The notes below the pieces were generated by a model. It worked only from the letters and a program-made list of their open reading frames with translations. It did not search any database and was not told the DNA's origin. The position numbers and the translations under genes were made by a program. This document shows, piece by piece, positions 54,203 to 63,908 of a DNA stretch of 64,000 nt. Position 1 is the first letter of the stretch; every line of letters begins with the position of its first letter. Source of the DNA: Methylicorpusculum oleiharenae (GTDB lineage Bacteria > Pseudomonadota > Gammaproteobacteria > Methylococcales > Methylomonadaceae); contig NZ_WUTY02000001.1 of NCBI RefSeq assembly GCF_009828925.2, positions 2,820,492 to 2,884,491 of the forward strand, written 5' to 3'.

Positions 54203-54982
54203 CTATCGGGATCTTTTTAACGTATTTTGATCAAAGTCGCGTTCACTCAGACCGGTTTTAAACTTTAGGTTTTCTGTTAACAAACTGGTACTTTTGCCGT
54301 TTTGATGATTAGTCATCAGCATTTCATTTGGGCGCCAAAACTGATCCAGATACAATTTATAGTCTTTATTTTCAAGTGTCTTCAATAGGCTGTTCTTGCG
54401 GTCATAATACTCTACCTTCAGAATAATATAACGTGCCTTGTCTATCCAGGAAATCTGACGGGTGTAGCCGCTATGTTCATACTGCGGGTATAACTCAACT
54501 ACGAAACTGTCAATGCCATCCTGGATCTCATCTTTGAGATACTTGTATTTATATTTTGGAATTTCAAACGAATTTAAGTCTTCAAACGCAAATTCACTAC
54601 CTAGGAACGGGCCTGACTTGTTACTCGAAGAAATACGTTTTACCCGTTTAAGAGCGGGCAGGAATAGCCATTGATCATCAGGAACAAGTGCGTGAGTGAA
54701 GCTTAAAAATGCAGTACCCTTAACATCGGCAGGGCTGTCAAAAATAGTCAGACTTTTATCGCCATCGCTATTGACTTCAAGAGTATTCATTCTAAGCTGC
54801 CGGATTGATTCATCTCCGCTTCGATTTCGTAAAATCATTTTTAATTCAGACTGACTGTCTAGCCAGCCGGTATCTTTGCGCACCACTTCTTCAGAAATTT
54901 CCAGCCCTATTTCTTCCGGTGTTTTTGCAAAACAGGGATTAAGCAAAAATCCAAGTACTATCGTTATCAATAAAGTCTTCAT
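54203..54982 (-). CDS. Outer-membrane lipoprotein-sorting (LolA-like) periplasmic protein
   Basis: A 259-residue secreted protein with a signal peptide of 19 residues (M-K-T-L-L-I-T-I, ending N-P-C-F-A). The mature chain is mostly beta, as expected for the half-barrel of LolA-like lipoprotein-sorting proteins. Typical segments are W-L-F-L-P-A-L-K-R-V-K-R-I, followed by G-P-F-L-G-S-E-F-A-F-E-D-L, and R-P-N-E-M-L-M-T-N-H. In other bacteria such proteins are commonly encoded beside an MMPL/RND exporter and a DUF1302-like barrel. Here the barrel gene is next to it, and an MMPL-family exporter (HpnN) is encoded 6.3 kb upstream on the same strand. Confidence 0.85.
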   Translation of the reverse strand: MKTLLITIVLGFLLNPCFAKTPEEIGLEISEEVVRKDTGWLDSQSELKMILRNRSGDESIRQLRMNTLEVNSDGDKSLTIFDSPADVKGTAFLSFTHALVPDDQWLFLPALKRVKRISSSNKSGPFLGSEFAFEDLNSFEIPKYKYKYLKDEIQDGIDSFVVELYPQYEHSGYTRQISWIDKARYIILKVEYYDRKNSLLKTLENKDYKLYLDQFWRPNEMLMTNHQNGKSTSLLTENLKFKTGLSERDFDQNTLKRSR

Positions 54983-55072
54983 AAAACTCCTTCTGATTCT
55001 GCAACTGAACTGTTAATTATTTTGCCGCACTGTAAAAACAATTTAGAAAGCAAAAAGTTAACAAGCGATTTT

Positions 55073-55495
55073 TTAAAGAGTAAGCCAAATTAGGATCAGT
55101 GATATGCCCAGGCTATAGGCGGACACCAATTTAATTTTCTGTTTATGTGAGAGGGCGCGCCAGCTAGAGTATTTTTGTCTTTTATAGTTTAGCCAAACTG
55201 CAAAAATATTTCTTTTTATGCGCAGCCAAAAGCGAGGTAGGTATCGGGCAAACAAAATAAGTCCAATAAAGCCGATAATCAATACACCATTGGCAATGAT
55301 GGTTTCGGTTTCATGATGGTCGGTGTGTAAAAGGTGTTCGAGAATTTCTTCAAGCAGTTGTTCAACAAGCTCGATGAAAATATGAATGATTTCTAAAAGG
55401 AGCTCAAAAATCTCTATGACGAGTTCCAGCAACTCTTCAAAAAAGACAATAAGTATAAATAAGAGTGCAAATCTGACAGATACCCGTTTTATCAT
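55073..55495 (-). CDS. Small membrane protein with an unusual Leu/Ile/Glu-rich helix
   Basis: A 140-residue protein. The start ATG at 55495 is supported by AAGGAG eight bases before it; a longer frame to 55618 lacks such support. Residues about 10-55 form an extended hydrophobic stretch in which Glu recurs every three to five residues (for example E-E-L-L-E-L-V-I-E-I-F-E-L-L-L-E), ending in a His-rich H-T-D-H-H-E-T. Two ordinary membrane helices follow, at about 66-84 (G-V-L-I-I-G-F-I-G-L-I-L-F) and 122-138. I do not recognise the family. It lies 90 bases before the LolA-like gene on the same strand. Confidence 0.65.
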   Translation of the reverse strand: MIKRVSVRFALLFILIVFFEELLELVIEIFELLLEIIHIFIELVEQLLEEILEHLLHTDHHETETIIANGVLIIGFIGLILFARYLPRFWLRIKRNIFAVWLNYKRQKYSSWRALSHKQKIKLVSAYSLGISLILIWLTL

Positions 55496-55618
55496 GGCAG
55501 CGTCTCCTTCAGAAGAAGGGCCTGATTCATTTGGGTTCGTTGATTCGCCTCTAGCGGCAATCAGTTTGTGTATTAATTTTTTGACTCTCAAAGGAATTAT
55601 CAAACTGGGTTGTCCCAT

Positions 55619-55968
55619 CCATATCCGGTCAGGATTGGGTAATTATCGGTTTAATAGTGAAGTTGAGCCGTTTCGAAGCAAAAAATGCTTCATTTAAATT
55701 TATGGATTAAAAATTGAAGTACTTCACAACTTTTTTCTTACTTAAAATTCTCAGAAGTACCCTCAACTTTGGTTTCATTAAACCGCACAAAAGGGAATTT
55801 GTCGACTGGCTTTAGAGTTATTAAAAAGTGAAGAGTGAGAAATGCCTAAAACGACAGCTCAAATTTGGATGGGGTTCCTCGGTTAGCAAAATTATTTGCT
55901 TGACCTAAAAATAAATGCAGAGATCAAGAAGTGTGCTTCCTTGCACCTTATGCATTTGAAGATCTTTT
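55619..55968. other. Intergenic region downstream of dxs
   Basis: 350 bases, or 473 from the preferred start of the small membrane protein. A+T-rich, with no credible gene or repeat. It must contain the promoter of the minus-strand genes that follow. Only weak hairpins were seen for the end of the dxs transcript. Confidence 0.55.
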
Positions 55969-57831
55969 TTATGCACAAAACTGCTCGATAGCCGCCTTTA
56001 TACCGGCGGGGTCCAGACCGCATAACGCCAGCAGCTCTTCGCGGGTGCCTTGTTCGATGAACGCATCGGGCAGACCGATATTCAAGACCGGCATCAGGAT
56101 TCTCTGCGCCTGTAAAAAGTCATTCACGCCGCTACCTGCGCCACCGGCAATGACGTTTTCTTCAACCGTGACCAACACATCATGGCTTTTGGCCAGTTCC
56201 AGTATCAGGCTTTCATCCATGGGTTTGACAAAGCGCATATTGACCACGGTCGCACCGAGTTGCTTGCCGGCTTCTTCTGCCGGAGCCACCATGCTGCCAA
56301 AGGCCAGTACCGCAATACGGCCGCCTTCATGGCGAATTTGTGCTTTGCCGATAGGCAGGCCGGTCAACGCTGGCTCGATCGCCACACCCGGGCCTTTGCC
56401 GCGGGGATAGCGCACCGAGGCAGGGCCGGGGTGCAGAAAACCGGTGGTCAGCATTTGCCGGCATTCGTTTTCATCGGCCGGCGCCATAATCAGCATATTG
56501 GGCAAACAGCGCATGTAGCTGTAATCGAAACTGCCCGCATGGGTCGGGCCGTCGGGTCCGACCAGACCGGCGCGGTCCAGGGCAAACAACACATCCAGAT
56601 TTTGCAGCACCACGTCATGAATCAATTGATCATAAGCCCGTTGTAAAAACGTCGAATAGATCGCCACCACCGGTTTGGCACCTTGGCAGGCTTGACCGGC
56701 CGCCAGCGTCACCGCATGTTGCTCGGCAATCGCCACATCAAAATAACGCTCCGGAAAGCGTTGGGAAAACTCAACCAGGCCTGAACCTTCGCGCATCGCC
56801 GGCGTAATGCCCAGCAGGCGTGAGTCTTGGGCCGCCATATCACACAACCAGCTGCCGAATACCTGGGTATAGGTGGGATGCGGGGAAGGCGCCGATTTGG
56901 GCAGGCAGTCTTTGGCCGGATCGAAAGCCGGAACGCCATGGTAAGCGAGCGGGTCTTTTTCAGCCGGCGGATAGCCTTTACCTTTCTTGGTTACGATATG
57001 CAAAAAGCGTGGGCCGGAAATCCGTTTCAGATTGTCCAGCGTCGACACCAGCATATCCAGATCATGACCATCAATAGGGCCGATATAATTAAAGCCCAAT
57101 TCCTCGAACAAGGTACCCGGCACAATCATGCCTTTCATATGCTCCTCGGTCTTACGCGCCAGTTCCCAGACGCTAGGCATGCTGCTCAAGACTTTTTTAC
57201 TTTCCTCGCGCATCGACGAATACAACTTGCTCGATAAAATCTTGGTCAGATAATTGTTCATCGCGCCGACATTGGGCGAAATCGACATGTCATTATCATT
57301 CAAAATGACCAGCAGATTGGCATCCAGCGATCCAGCATGATTCATCGCCTCAAAAGCCATGCCGCCGGTAATACTGCCGTCGCCGATAATCGCCACCATC
57401 TGCTTGTTTTCGCCTTTCAGGCGGGAAGCAATCGCCATGCCCAACGCCGCGCTGATCGACGTGCTGGAATGGCCGACCCCGAACGCATCGTACTCACTTT
57501 CGGCACGATTGGGAAACGCACAAATGCCGTCCCGGGTTCGGATCGTCGTCATGCGGTCTTTCCGGCCGGTCAGGATTTTATGCGGATAAGCCTGATGTCC
57601 CACATCCCAGACCAGCTGGTCGGACGGCGTATCAAACACATAATGCAGCGCCACCGTTAGCTCCACTGTGCCCAGACCCGCCGAGAAATGGCCGCCCGAG
57701 ATACTCACCGTGTGCGTCAGAAATTCACGCAGTTCCGCGGCCAGCGGCTTGAGCAATTCCTTGGGCAGGCGCCGAAGATCTGCGGGAGAGTCGATGTCTT
57801 GAAGCAACGGGTAGTTTTTTAATGAAATCAT
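55969..57831 (-). CDS. dxs: 1-deoxy-D-xylulose-5-phosphate synthase
   Basis: A 620-residue transketolase-like enzyme (E. coli Dxs is 620). The thiamine diphosphate motif is [13 protein letters not shown] near residue 150 and ends with N-D-N-D-M-S-I-S. The transketolase signature [10 protein letters not shown] and the arginine in V-R-Y-P-R-G-K-G-P are clear. It makes DXP from pyruvate and glyceraldehyde-3-phosphate, the first step of the isoprenoid pathway that also feeds hopanoids. The start is one base after the copD stop, so it is the last gene of the hpnN-hpnO-copC-copD-dxs operon. Its G+C content is visibly higher than that of its neighbours. Confidence 0.96.
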   Translation of the reverse strand: MISLKNYPLLQDIDSPADLRRLPKELLKPLAAELREFLTHTVSISGGHFSAGLGTVELTVALHYVFDTPSDQLVWDVGHQAYPHKILTGRKDRMTTIRTRDGICAFPNRAESEYDAFGVGHSSTSISAALGMAIASRLKGENKQMVAIIGDGSITGGMAFEAMNHAGSLDANLLVILNDNDMSISPNVGAMNNYLTKILSSKLYSSMREESKKVLSSMPSVWELARKTEEHMKGMIVPGTLFEELGFNYIGPIDGHDLDMLVSTLDNLKRISGPRFLHIVTKKGKGYPPAEKDPLAYHGVPAFDPAKDCLPKSAPSPHPTYTQVFGSWLCDMAAQDSRLLGITPAMREGSGLVEFSQRFPERYFDVAIAEQHAVTLAAGQACQGAKPVVAIYSTFLQRAYDQLIHDVVLQNLDVLFALDRAGLVGPDGPTHAGSFDYSYMRCLPNMLIMAPADENECRQMLTTGFLHPGPASVRYPRGKGPGVAIEPALTGLPIGKAQIRHEGGRIAVLAFGSMVAPAEEAGKQLGATVVNMRFVKPMDESLILELAKSHDVLVTVEENVIAGGAGSGVNDFLQAQRILMPVLNIGLPDAFIEQGTREELLALCGLDPAGIKAAIEQFCA

Positions 57832-57832
57832 G

Positions 57833-59497
57833 TTAATAGAGGGGTTCGCGGTAGAACATCAGGATGAGTCCTATTAAAAATAAGGCGGCGACCGAGACAA
57901 ACCCGGCTATATCTTTGCCCGGTTTATCCAGTTTTAACTCCAGCCAGCGGCCGCAGGCCAAAATCAGGGACATAACGCCCATCATCGTGTGGCCCACTTG
58001 AATCAGGAATGCACTTTTAGGTTGAAAGCCCACATGTGAATGCGTCAACAGCATTAATCCACCAAACGCAGCCAGAATGGGAAAGAAATAAGGCATATTG
58101 GTGTTTGCATTTTTTGATTTTCTGGCCTGGAGTTCCAGTATGCCTAAAACAAAAACCAGAAGAGTTGCAATTCTGTGCTGCAGGACTTCACCATTGCTAA
58201 AAGTGCTTTCCCAGAAACCAATAGGGCCCAAGGGCCAACTTTCCGCGTCGCTCCGGAAAAATAAAAACACCCCTAGCGCTACAAAGCCAAAAGGCCAATA
58301 GCGGGTATATTTCAGGCAGCCATCAAACAGTGAAAATGCTGACGGCAAGCGTTTCGTATAAGACAGCATTGCAAAAAAACTCATTACCGTGAGAAAGATG
58401 CCTGAAATGTTGTGATTATAGTCTGACCAGGCGGTGGCAGCCGGAGAGGGGACCTGACCTATTATTGCAACTCTACCCGCTTCCCCGGCCAGTAATTCTT
58501 CATGGGTGGGTGACTGTGTTCTGGGTACGCGCGGCGTAAAGGTGCTGACCACGTCCTGCCAGCTGGCTGTTAAATTAGGTATGTCAGAAGCGGGTGGTTG
58601 TGAGGCGAGACTGGCGGCTGTGAATAATAAAGTAACCAGCACAAAGGTTTCAGCTTCTATGTAGTAAGGAACACGATGGTTTAAAGCGAAGTTATTGCCG
58701 GTCAGCTGAAATTGTTTGACGGCATTTCGATTCAGGAAGGCAAAGCCTAGCGCCAGACCCAACAATATGATTTTCACCATCAACAGGTTGCCATACCCGG
58801 TACCTATAAAGCCGTTTATGGAATCGATGTACTGGAAAGCCATTGGTAAGCCAGTGCCCAGCAGTAAAATTACACTCGCGATACCGAAAGGTGAAAAACT
58901 TTTCAGAAATTGCGGCCATAAATGCGCTGGAATATCTTTTCGCTGATGTAATAGCCAGATATTAACCAGTTGAAAGCTTCCGCCTATCCATGCTGCAGCG
59001 GCAATCTGGTGAGCAACAGTCAGAAACATCAACAGATATCGATTTTCAAATCGTCCGGCGCCGTGCACCAGCCAAGCTCCAGAGATGATCATTGGAATAG
59101 CAATATAACCGGCCATTCGCCAATGAGTTTTCGAATAAGGATTTTGTTTTAAAAACTGATGACAATAATAAGCCTCTGACAGCGTCAGCATCATACGCAG
59201 CAGTCCCCCCTGAAACTGTACGGTATCGGCAATCTCAGGAAAGGGCCAGCGTTCCAAAATAGCCGTCATGAGCCAAATTTTAAGAATGACCTTGAATAAT
59301 TGCGCAAAAGCCAGAAAACAGGCGGCTTTAAAAATCAGGGTGATGATTTTTTGCAACATCAACGGATTATAAACGTGCGAGTTTTGCCAGGGACGCAGCA
59401 GAAAATTTGTCCAAAGCAGGCCGCCAACCAGTATTGAATACAAAATCAAATCGACTCCGCCTATCAAGGAGTCAAGAAAATCTGCAATACCTTCCAT
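57833..59497 (-). CDS. copD: Copper resistance D (CopD) domain membrane protein
   Basis: A 554-residue integral membrane protein with about 12 predicted helices. The CopD core is seen by [13 protein letters not shown] and later conserved aromatic-His segments, and it ends in M-F-Y-R-E-P-L-Y. CopD-type proteins act with CopC in copper movement across the inner membrane. The gene lies between copC (9-base gap) and dxs (1-base gap). In a methanotroph copper supply is central because particulate methane monooxygenase needs it, but no pmo genes are in this window. Confidence 0.83.
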   Translation of the reverse strand: MEGIADFLDSLIGGVDLILYSILVGGLLWTNFLLRPWQNSHVYNPLMLQKIITLIFKAACFLAFAQLFKVILKIWLMTAILERWPFPEIADTVQFQGGLLRMMLTLSEAYYCHQFLKQNPYSKTHWRMAGYIAIPMIISGAWLVHGAGRFENRYLLMFLTVAHQIAAAAWIGGSFQLVNIWLLHQRKDIPAHLWPQFLKSFSPFGIASVILLLGTGLPMAFQYIDSINGFIGTGYGNLLMVKIILLGLALGFAFLNRNAVKQFQLTGNNFALNHRVPYYIEAETFVLVTLLFTAASLASQPPASDIPNLTASWQDVVSTFTPRVPRTQSPTHEELLAGEAGRVAIIGQVPSPAATAWSDYNHNISGIFLTVMSFFAMLSYTKRLPSAFSLFDGCLKYTRYWPFGFVALGVFLFFRSDAESWPLGPIGFWESTFSNGEVLQHRIATLLVFVLGILELQARKSKNANTNMPYFFPILAAFGGLMLLTHSHVGFQPKSAFLIQVGHTMMGVMSLILACGRWLELKLDKPGKDIAGFVSVAALFLIGLILMFYREPLY

Positions 59498-59506
59498 TTT
59501 CTGTTC

Positions 59507-59863
59507 CTATTGCGAAACGTTGAAGTGAATTACATCTTCGGTCAGATGGCCGTCTGCGGCCAGCACTTTGAGCCTGAGTGCATATTGGCCCTCCTTCAAA
59601 GGGGGAGTATCAACCACTATTTGGCCCTGTTGATCGCCTTTGTGGATAGTCAATGTTTTATGTTTGTCACCTTCACTGACCAGAAAAACCTGGGATAAGC
59701 CGACTTCAATTTTTGAATTGAAATTGAGTGTAACTTGAGCCGGTTGATTGGCTTGTATCGGTGCAATTTTAAGCGAATAATCCATGACGACCGCGTGTGC
59801 CAGGGCGTTTGAAGGCTGAGCTGTCAGGAAAATTAAAAATAGTAAGGCTGAAAATCGTTTCAT
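59507..59863 (-). CDS. copC: CopC-domain periplasmic copper-binding protein
   Basis: A 118-residue secreted protein. Signal peptide about 1-22, cleaved before His in A-L-A-H-A-V-V, so the mature N-terminus is the His that serves as a Cu(II) ligand in CopC proteins. The second typical site, D-G-H, is near the C-terminus in A-A-D-G-H-L-T-E-D. The body is an Ig-like beta sandwich. No Met-rich loop is evident, so a Cu(I) site of the plasmid-type CopC seems absent. It precedes copD by 9 bases and follows hpnO by 16 bases. Confidence 0.9.
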   Translation of the reverse strand: MKRFSALLFLIFLTAQPSNALAHAVVMDYSLKIAPIQANQPAQVTLNFNSKIEVGLSQVFLVSEGDKHKTLTIHKGDQQGQIVVDTPPLKEGQYALRLKVLAADGHLTEDVIHFNVSQ

Positions 59864-59879
59864 AATGGTTGAACTGAAA

Positions 59880-61268
59880 TTAGTTTTTCTTATTTTTTAG
59901 AGCGTGGCTGGCCAAGTTTTTACCTAAATCCCAAATAGAACCGGGTACCTGATGAGTATCGGCGATCGTTTTTTCAAAGGATTGGATAATGTGATCCCTG
60001 TCTTTTTGAGTCAGAATCAGGGGCGGCAGAAGTTTGACAACGTTCATGCCGTGTCCGGCTACCTGGGTCAATATTCTGTGTTCTTTAAAGAGAGGAATGG
60101 TAATCATCTGACAAAACAAGCCTTTATTTGCAGTTTCGAGCATAACCCACGCGGCTTTTAAGGAAAGGCTTTTGGGTGCGTTGAATTCAATCGCAATCAT
60201 GGAGCCTTTTCCGCGTGCTTCTTTGAGAAACTCATATTTACCGGACATCGCATTTAATGTGCTGATGATGTCTTCTCCCACTTTCGCACTGTTCTCAACC
60301 AGGTTTTCAGCTTTGATCACTTCCAAACTGGCTAAGCCAGCGGCCATGGCCATGTTGTTTTTAGAAAATGTTGAACCATGAACGACGGCTCTGTCCATTC
60401 TGTTAAAAACGCTGTCCATAATATGGTGTGTCATAGCGACGGCGCCAACCGGCACAAAACCACCGGACAGGGCTTTTGCCATGCAAATCATGTCTGGTTT
60501 AACATTCCAATGTTCGATAGCCCAAAACTTTCCGGTACGGCCGATGCCCGTTTGTATTTCATCGGCTACAAACAAAGTGCCGTATTTTTTACAAAGCCGT
60601 TCAACTTCAGGCAGGTAATTATCATCCGGTAAATTAACGCCTTTACCCTGAATGGGTTCAACTATAAATGCGGCGACATCTTTATTGCTGAGCGCTTTTT
60701 CAAGTGCTGCCAAATCATTAAAAGGTACGGCCACACAATCAGGCAGAAGGGGACCAAACCCTTCACGGAAAATGTGTTCGCCATTTAACGACAAGGCGCC
60801 CATCGTCAGGCCATGATAGCCATGTTCGCAATAAACAATTTTGCTCCGTTTCGTGGTGTAGCGGGCAAATTTGATGGCGGCCTCGACCGCTTCCGTTCCT
60901 GAATTACAGAAAAACACCTTATCCAGATTATCCGGCGTTGTCTTCAAAAGTTCCTTGGCCAACAAGCCGCTGAGTATGGAGACGTCGAGCTGAACAAGAT
61001 TGGGTAATTCCAGTGTTAAGGTTTCTTGCAAGGCGCTTATTACCGAGGGATGGTTGCGCCCGATTGCGAAAACGCCAAAGCCGCTGAGCAGATCGAGATA
61101 CTCATTATCATGCTCGTCATACAAGTATTGCCCATTGGCTCTTTTGTAATTACGATCATAACCAATTGTTTTGAGGACTCTGACCATCTGGTTGTTAAGA
61201 TGCTTTTCATGCAACTCGAATTTATCGGTGCTGTGTTGCGCTAAAAGCTCGGCTATGCTGAAAGACAT
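59880..61268 (-). CDS. hpnO: Class III aminotransferase, probable HpnO (aminobacteriohopanetriol formation)
   Basis: A 462-residue PLP enzyme of the ornithine/acetylornithine aminotransferase class. The phosphate-binding S-G-T-E-A-V-E-A-A is near residue 127, D-E-I-Q-T-G-I-G-R near 238, and the PLP lysine in M-A-K-A-L-S-G-G-F-V-P-V-G near 268. HpnO is the aminotransferase that forms the terminal amine of bacteriohopanepolyols, the characteristic hopanoids of methanotrophs. The assignment rests on the tight coupling with hpnN (9-base gap); sequence alone would only say class III aminotransferase. It is followed 16 bases later by copC. Confidence 0.75.
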   Translation of the reverse strand: MSFSIAELLAQHSTDKFELHEKHLNNQMVRVLKTIGYDRNYKRANGQYLYDEHDNEYLDLLSGFGVFAIGRNHPSVISALQETLTLELPNLVQLDVSILSGLLAKELLKTTPDNLDKVFFCNSGTEAVEAAIKFARYTTKRSKIVYCEHGYHGLTMGALSLNGEHIFREGFGPLLPDCVAVPFNDLAALEKALSNKDVAAFIVEPIQGKGVNLPDDNYLPEVERLCKKYGTLFVADEIQTGIGRTGKFWAIEHWNVKPDMICMAKALSGGFVPVGAVAMTHHIMDSVFNRMDRAVVHGSTFSKNNMAMAAGLASLEVIKAENLVENSAKVGEDIISTLNAMSGKYEFLKEARGKGSMIAIEFNAPKSLSLKAAWVMLETANKGLFCQMITIPLFKEHRILTQVAGHGMNVVKLLPPLILTQKDRDHIIQSFEKTIADTHQVPGSIWDLGKNLASHALKNKKN

Positions 61269-61277
61269 GGATGACCT

Positions 61278-63908
61278 CTAATTAATTTTTTTACTGGTGA
61301 ATGCGGGCAGGATGATTAAGCTGCAAATGATCATGAACAATATGCCGATTGCCAATAATAATCCCATGCTCGCTGTTCCTCTGTGGGGCACAAAGGCGAG
61401 ACTTGAAAAGCTGCATAAGGTGGTTAATGCACTAAATAAAACGCCCCTGGCGGTGCTGCTTTGCAATAAATCAGTACTATCCGACCAGCCTTGATGAAGT
61501 CTGTGGACCACATGAATGGAACTGTCTACTCCCATGCCCATCAATAAGGGCAGGGCAATGACATTGGCAAAGTTAAAAGGATTATCGAGTAAAACGTTGG
61601 TCGCTCCCGTGTACAAAGCGGCAAGTATCAGAGGGCTAACGATTAAAATAGTTTCCTTGATACTTTTTGAAATGATCAAAATAAGCAATATGATGGCGGC
61701 AAGCGCGCCGCCAAACGCCTCAATAAACGATTCAGCCACCGCACTGCCTGAGGCTTGATCTGCGACAGGCAAACCGGAGATTGTGTCATCTACCGTTTGT
61801 ACCTCGCGGACAAATTCTTTTAGGTTGCTGCTAATGTTTTGGTCTTTAGCCGGGGTGATCAGAATTTTGTAGAGTCCATCGTCGCTGATCCAGTGTTCTC
61901 TGATGTAATCCGGTAAATCTTCCAATCCATAATCAGTAGCGGTCAGGCTTGAGCTCAAACGCTGCATGGTATAGGGCAGAAGTCCCAGCAGGTTTTCCTC
62001 TAATGCCGAGTATTCAAGATCAGGATGGGTTTGTTTATCAGCAAAGCTTGTAAATTTTTTGATGGTGTCCTGCAATGATTGCATGGCTGCCAACGGCGCA
62101 GTGCTATTTGCAGCATTGATGGCTTTTCTCAAGGTCTCGGAAAAATCCAGTAAAACTGCTTTTTGGTTATTCGGTGATAGCGGATTATCAAATTGTTTAA
62201 GCTGTGTACCCAGGATCATATCCAGTTCTTCAAGCATTGCCAGTTTGTCATCCTGATCCTCGGCCACAAAACTTTTTAAGGTAATGGTTTCATGGACTGA
62301 GGGCAGTTTTTCAAGTTTGCCGGCTAGTACCAGCGCCTCGTCAAGGCTGTTGGTGAGTCCGATTAAAGCAAAAGGGGAATCCGTTTTTGATTTAAGTAAT
62401 TCTCTAATGGCTTTTACTGACTCGCTGTCAGGGTTTCTTAAATTGATTGGGTTTGAGTCGAATTCAAGGTCCGTCAGAATAAAACAGGAGGCTATAGCCG
62501 TCAGCAGCGTTACTATGCGAATCGGTTTGGCATACTTGAACGGAAAAAGGGCCAGATTGGGGTGTAACTGAGATGAGCTGAATGGCTTTACATTTTTTAT
62601 CGGCATTACTTTAAATAGAGCGGGCACGATGCTGAGCGATAATGCCAGGCCTATAAACATGCCGCCGCTTGCAATAATGCCTAATTCAGATACGCCGGCA
62701 TAATCGGTAGGGATAAAAGCAAGGAATCCTAAGGCGGTGGTCAATGCGCATATGAATAATGAAAAACCGATGTTGTTGATACTGTCGCTGATGGCCAGTT
62801 CGTTGGTCATGCCTTCGGCTCTGCATTCCCGGTAACGCAGGCTGATATGGGTGGCGTAATCTACTCCCAGGCCAATATAGAGAACGGCAAACGCCACCGA
62901 AATAATATTCAGATGTCCTACCGACACTGTAGCAAAGCCTGCGGTCAGGGCGAGTCCCATGATCAGTGCAATGAAGGTTGCGAACAATAATTTGAAAGAA
63001 CGAAAGCCAAGCCAAAGCACGGTGCATACCAGCATTAAAGAGGCAATGCCAGAAAAAATGGCGCCGTCAGTAACGCTTTCCAGTTCTTCATGTTCTAAAG
63101 CTGTTTCGCCGGTCATGCGAATGGTGACTGCGGGGTATTCGGCCATCAGCTTCAACGAAATTTCATGTGCTGAAGTGAGCGCACTATCGGCAGGCAAAAT
63201 TTCGGAGAAATTCATTCTAGGTTTTGCGATAACCAAAGTGCGCTTGGATTCAGTATTGAGCTTGTTGCCGGCCAGTAAATTCTGCCAGGATAAGTATTGA
63301 GGTTTCTGTTCAATTCTCTGGTATAAGATGTGTTCAATTCCGGAGAGTAAAGGCACCAAATCCATGGGCAGTGTTTCTTTTTTCTCCTCCAGAGCGAGAC
63401 GGATAATCTCAAACAAACCTTTCAGGTTGTAATTTTCAGACAGATGGCCAATAAAAGGTTGAGCGTCAGTCAGCTTTTGGGTCAGTTCTTCCAGTTCGTC
63501 AATGTCCAGAAACAAAAGCGCTTGCTGGCGAAAAAATGGATTGTCGGTTGGGATATAGACAGACTCAAAAAGATTGCCCAGTTGCTTAAGTTGCACTGCC
63601 AGTTTTTCAGCAACCTGGGATGTTTGCTCCGGCGTTTCTCCGTCAACTATCAGTAAAAGAGTTGATGCATCTTTTGGAAAAGCATTTTCTACTCGCTTAC
63701 GATTCACCTGAAAAGGCAAATCAGGTGACAACATATCGGCCGTGTTCGTATAAAAACCGAGATTTTTGGCCGTGTAGAACAGACTTCCTGCGCTAAGCAG
63801 CGTCGTTACTATTAATAATACCCAAGGAAACTGTAAGACCTTTTTTTCCCACCATAAGAGCAGTTTGATGAGTGAGCCAACTAAAAAAGAGTGTTTGGAC
63901 TTTGACAT
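61278..63908 (-). CDS. hpnN: Hopanoid transporter HpnN (MMPL-family RND exporter)
   Basis: An 876-residue RND exporter of the MMPL class, with about 12 helices in two sets and two periplasmic domains. The start at the ATG 63908 is preferred over a TTG at 63944 that adds 12 residues. The N-terminal block A-D-M-L-S-P-D-L-P-F and the later D-N-P-F-F-R-Q-Q-A-L-L-F-L match HpnN proteins. Sterol-sensing-like transmembrane segments follow, with G-L-G-V-D-Y-A-T-H and G-M-G-V-D-S-S-I-H-V carrying the proton-relay aspartates. HpnN moves hopanoids to the outer membrane in other bacteria. It is the first gene seen of the hpn-cop-dxs operon. Confidence 0.88.
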   Translation of the reverse strand: MSKSKHSFLVGSLIKLLLWWEKKVLQFPWVLLIVTTLLSAGSLFYTAKNLGFYTNTADMLSPDLPFQVNRKRVENAFPKDASTLLLIVDGETPEQTSQVAEKLAVQLKQLGNLFESVYIPTDNPFFRQQALLFLDIDELEELTQKLTDAQPFIGHLSENYNLKGLFEIIRLALEEKKETLPMDLVPLLSGIEHILYQRIEQKPQYLSWQNLLAGNKLNTESKRTLVIAKPRMNFSEILPADSALTSAHEISLKLMAEYPAVTIRMTGETALEHEELESVTDGAIFSGIASLMLVCTVLWLGFRSFKLLFATFIALIMGLALTAGFATVSVGHLNIISVAFAVLYIGLGVDYATHISLRYRECRAEGMTNELAISDSINNIGFSLFICALTTALGFLAFIPTDYAGVSELGIIASGGMFIGLALSLSIVPALFKVMPIKNVKPFSSSQLHPNLALFPFKYAKPIRIVTLLTAIASCFILTDLEFDSNPINLRNPDSESVKAIRELLKSKTDSPFALIGLTNSLDEALVLAGKLEKLPSVHETITLKSFVAEDQDDKLAMLEELDMILGTQLKQFDNPLSPNNQKAVLLDFSETLRKAINAANSTAPLAAMQSLQDTIKKFTSFADKQTHPDLEYSALEENLLGLLPYTMQRLSSSLTATDYGLEDLPDYIREHWISDDGLYKILITPAKDQNISSNLKEFVREVQTVDDTISGLPVADQASGSAVAESFIEAFGGALAAIILLILIISKSIKETILIVSPLILAALYTGATNVLLDNPFNFANVIALPLLMGMGVDSSIHVVHRLHQGWSDSTDLLQSSTARGVLFSALTTLCSFSSLAFVPHRGTASMGLLLAIGILFMIICSLIILPAFTSKKIN

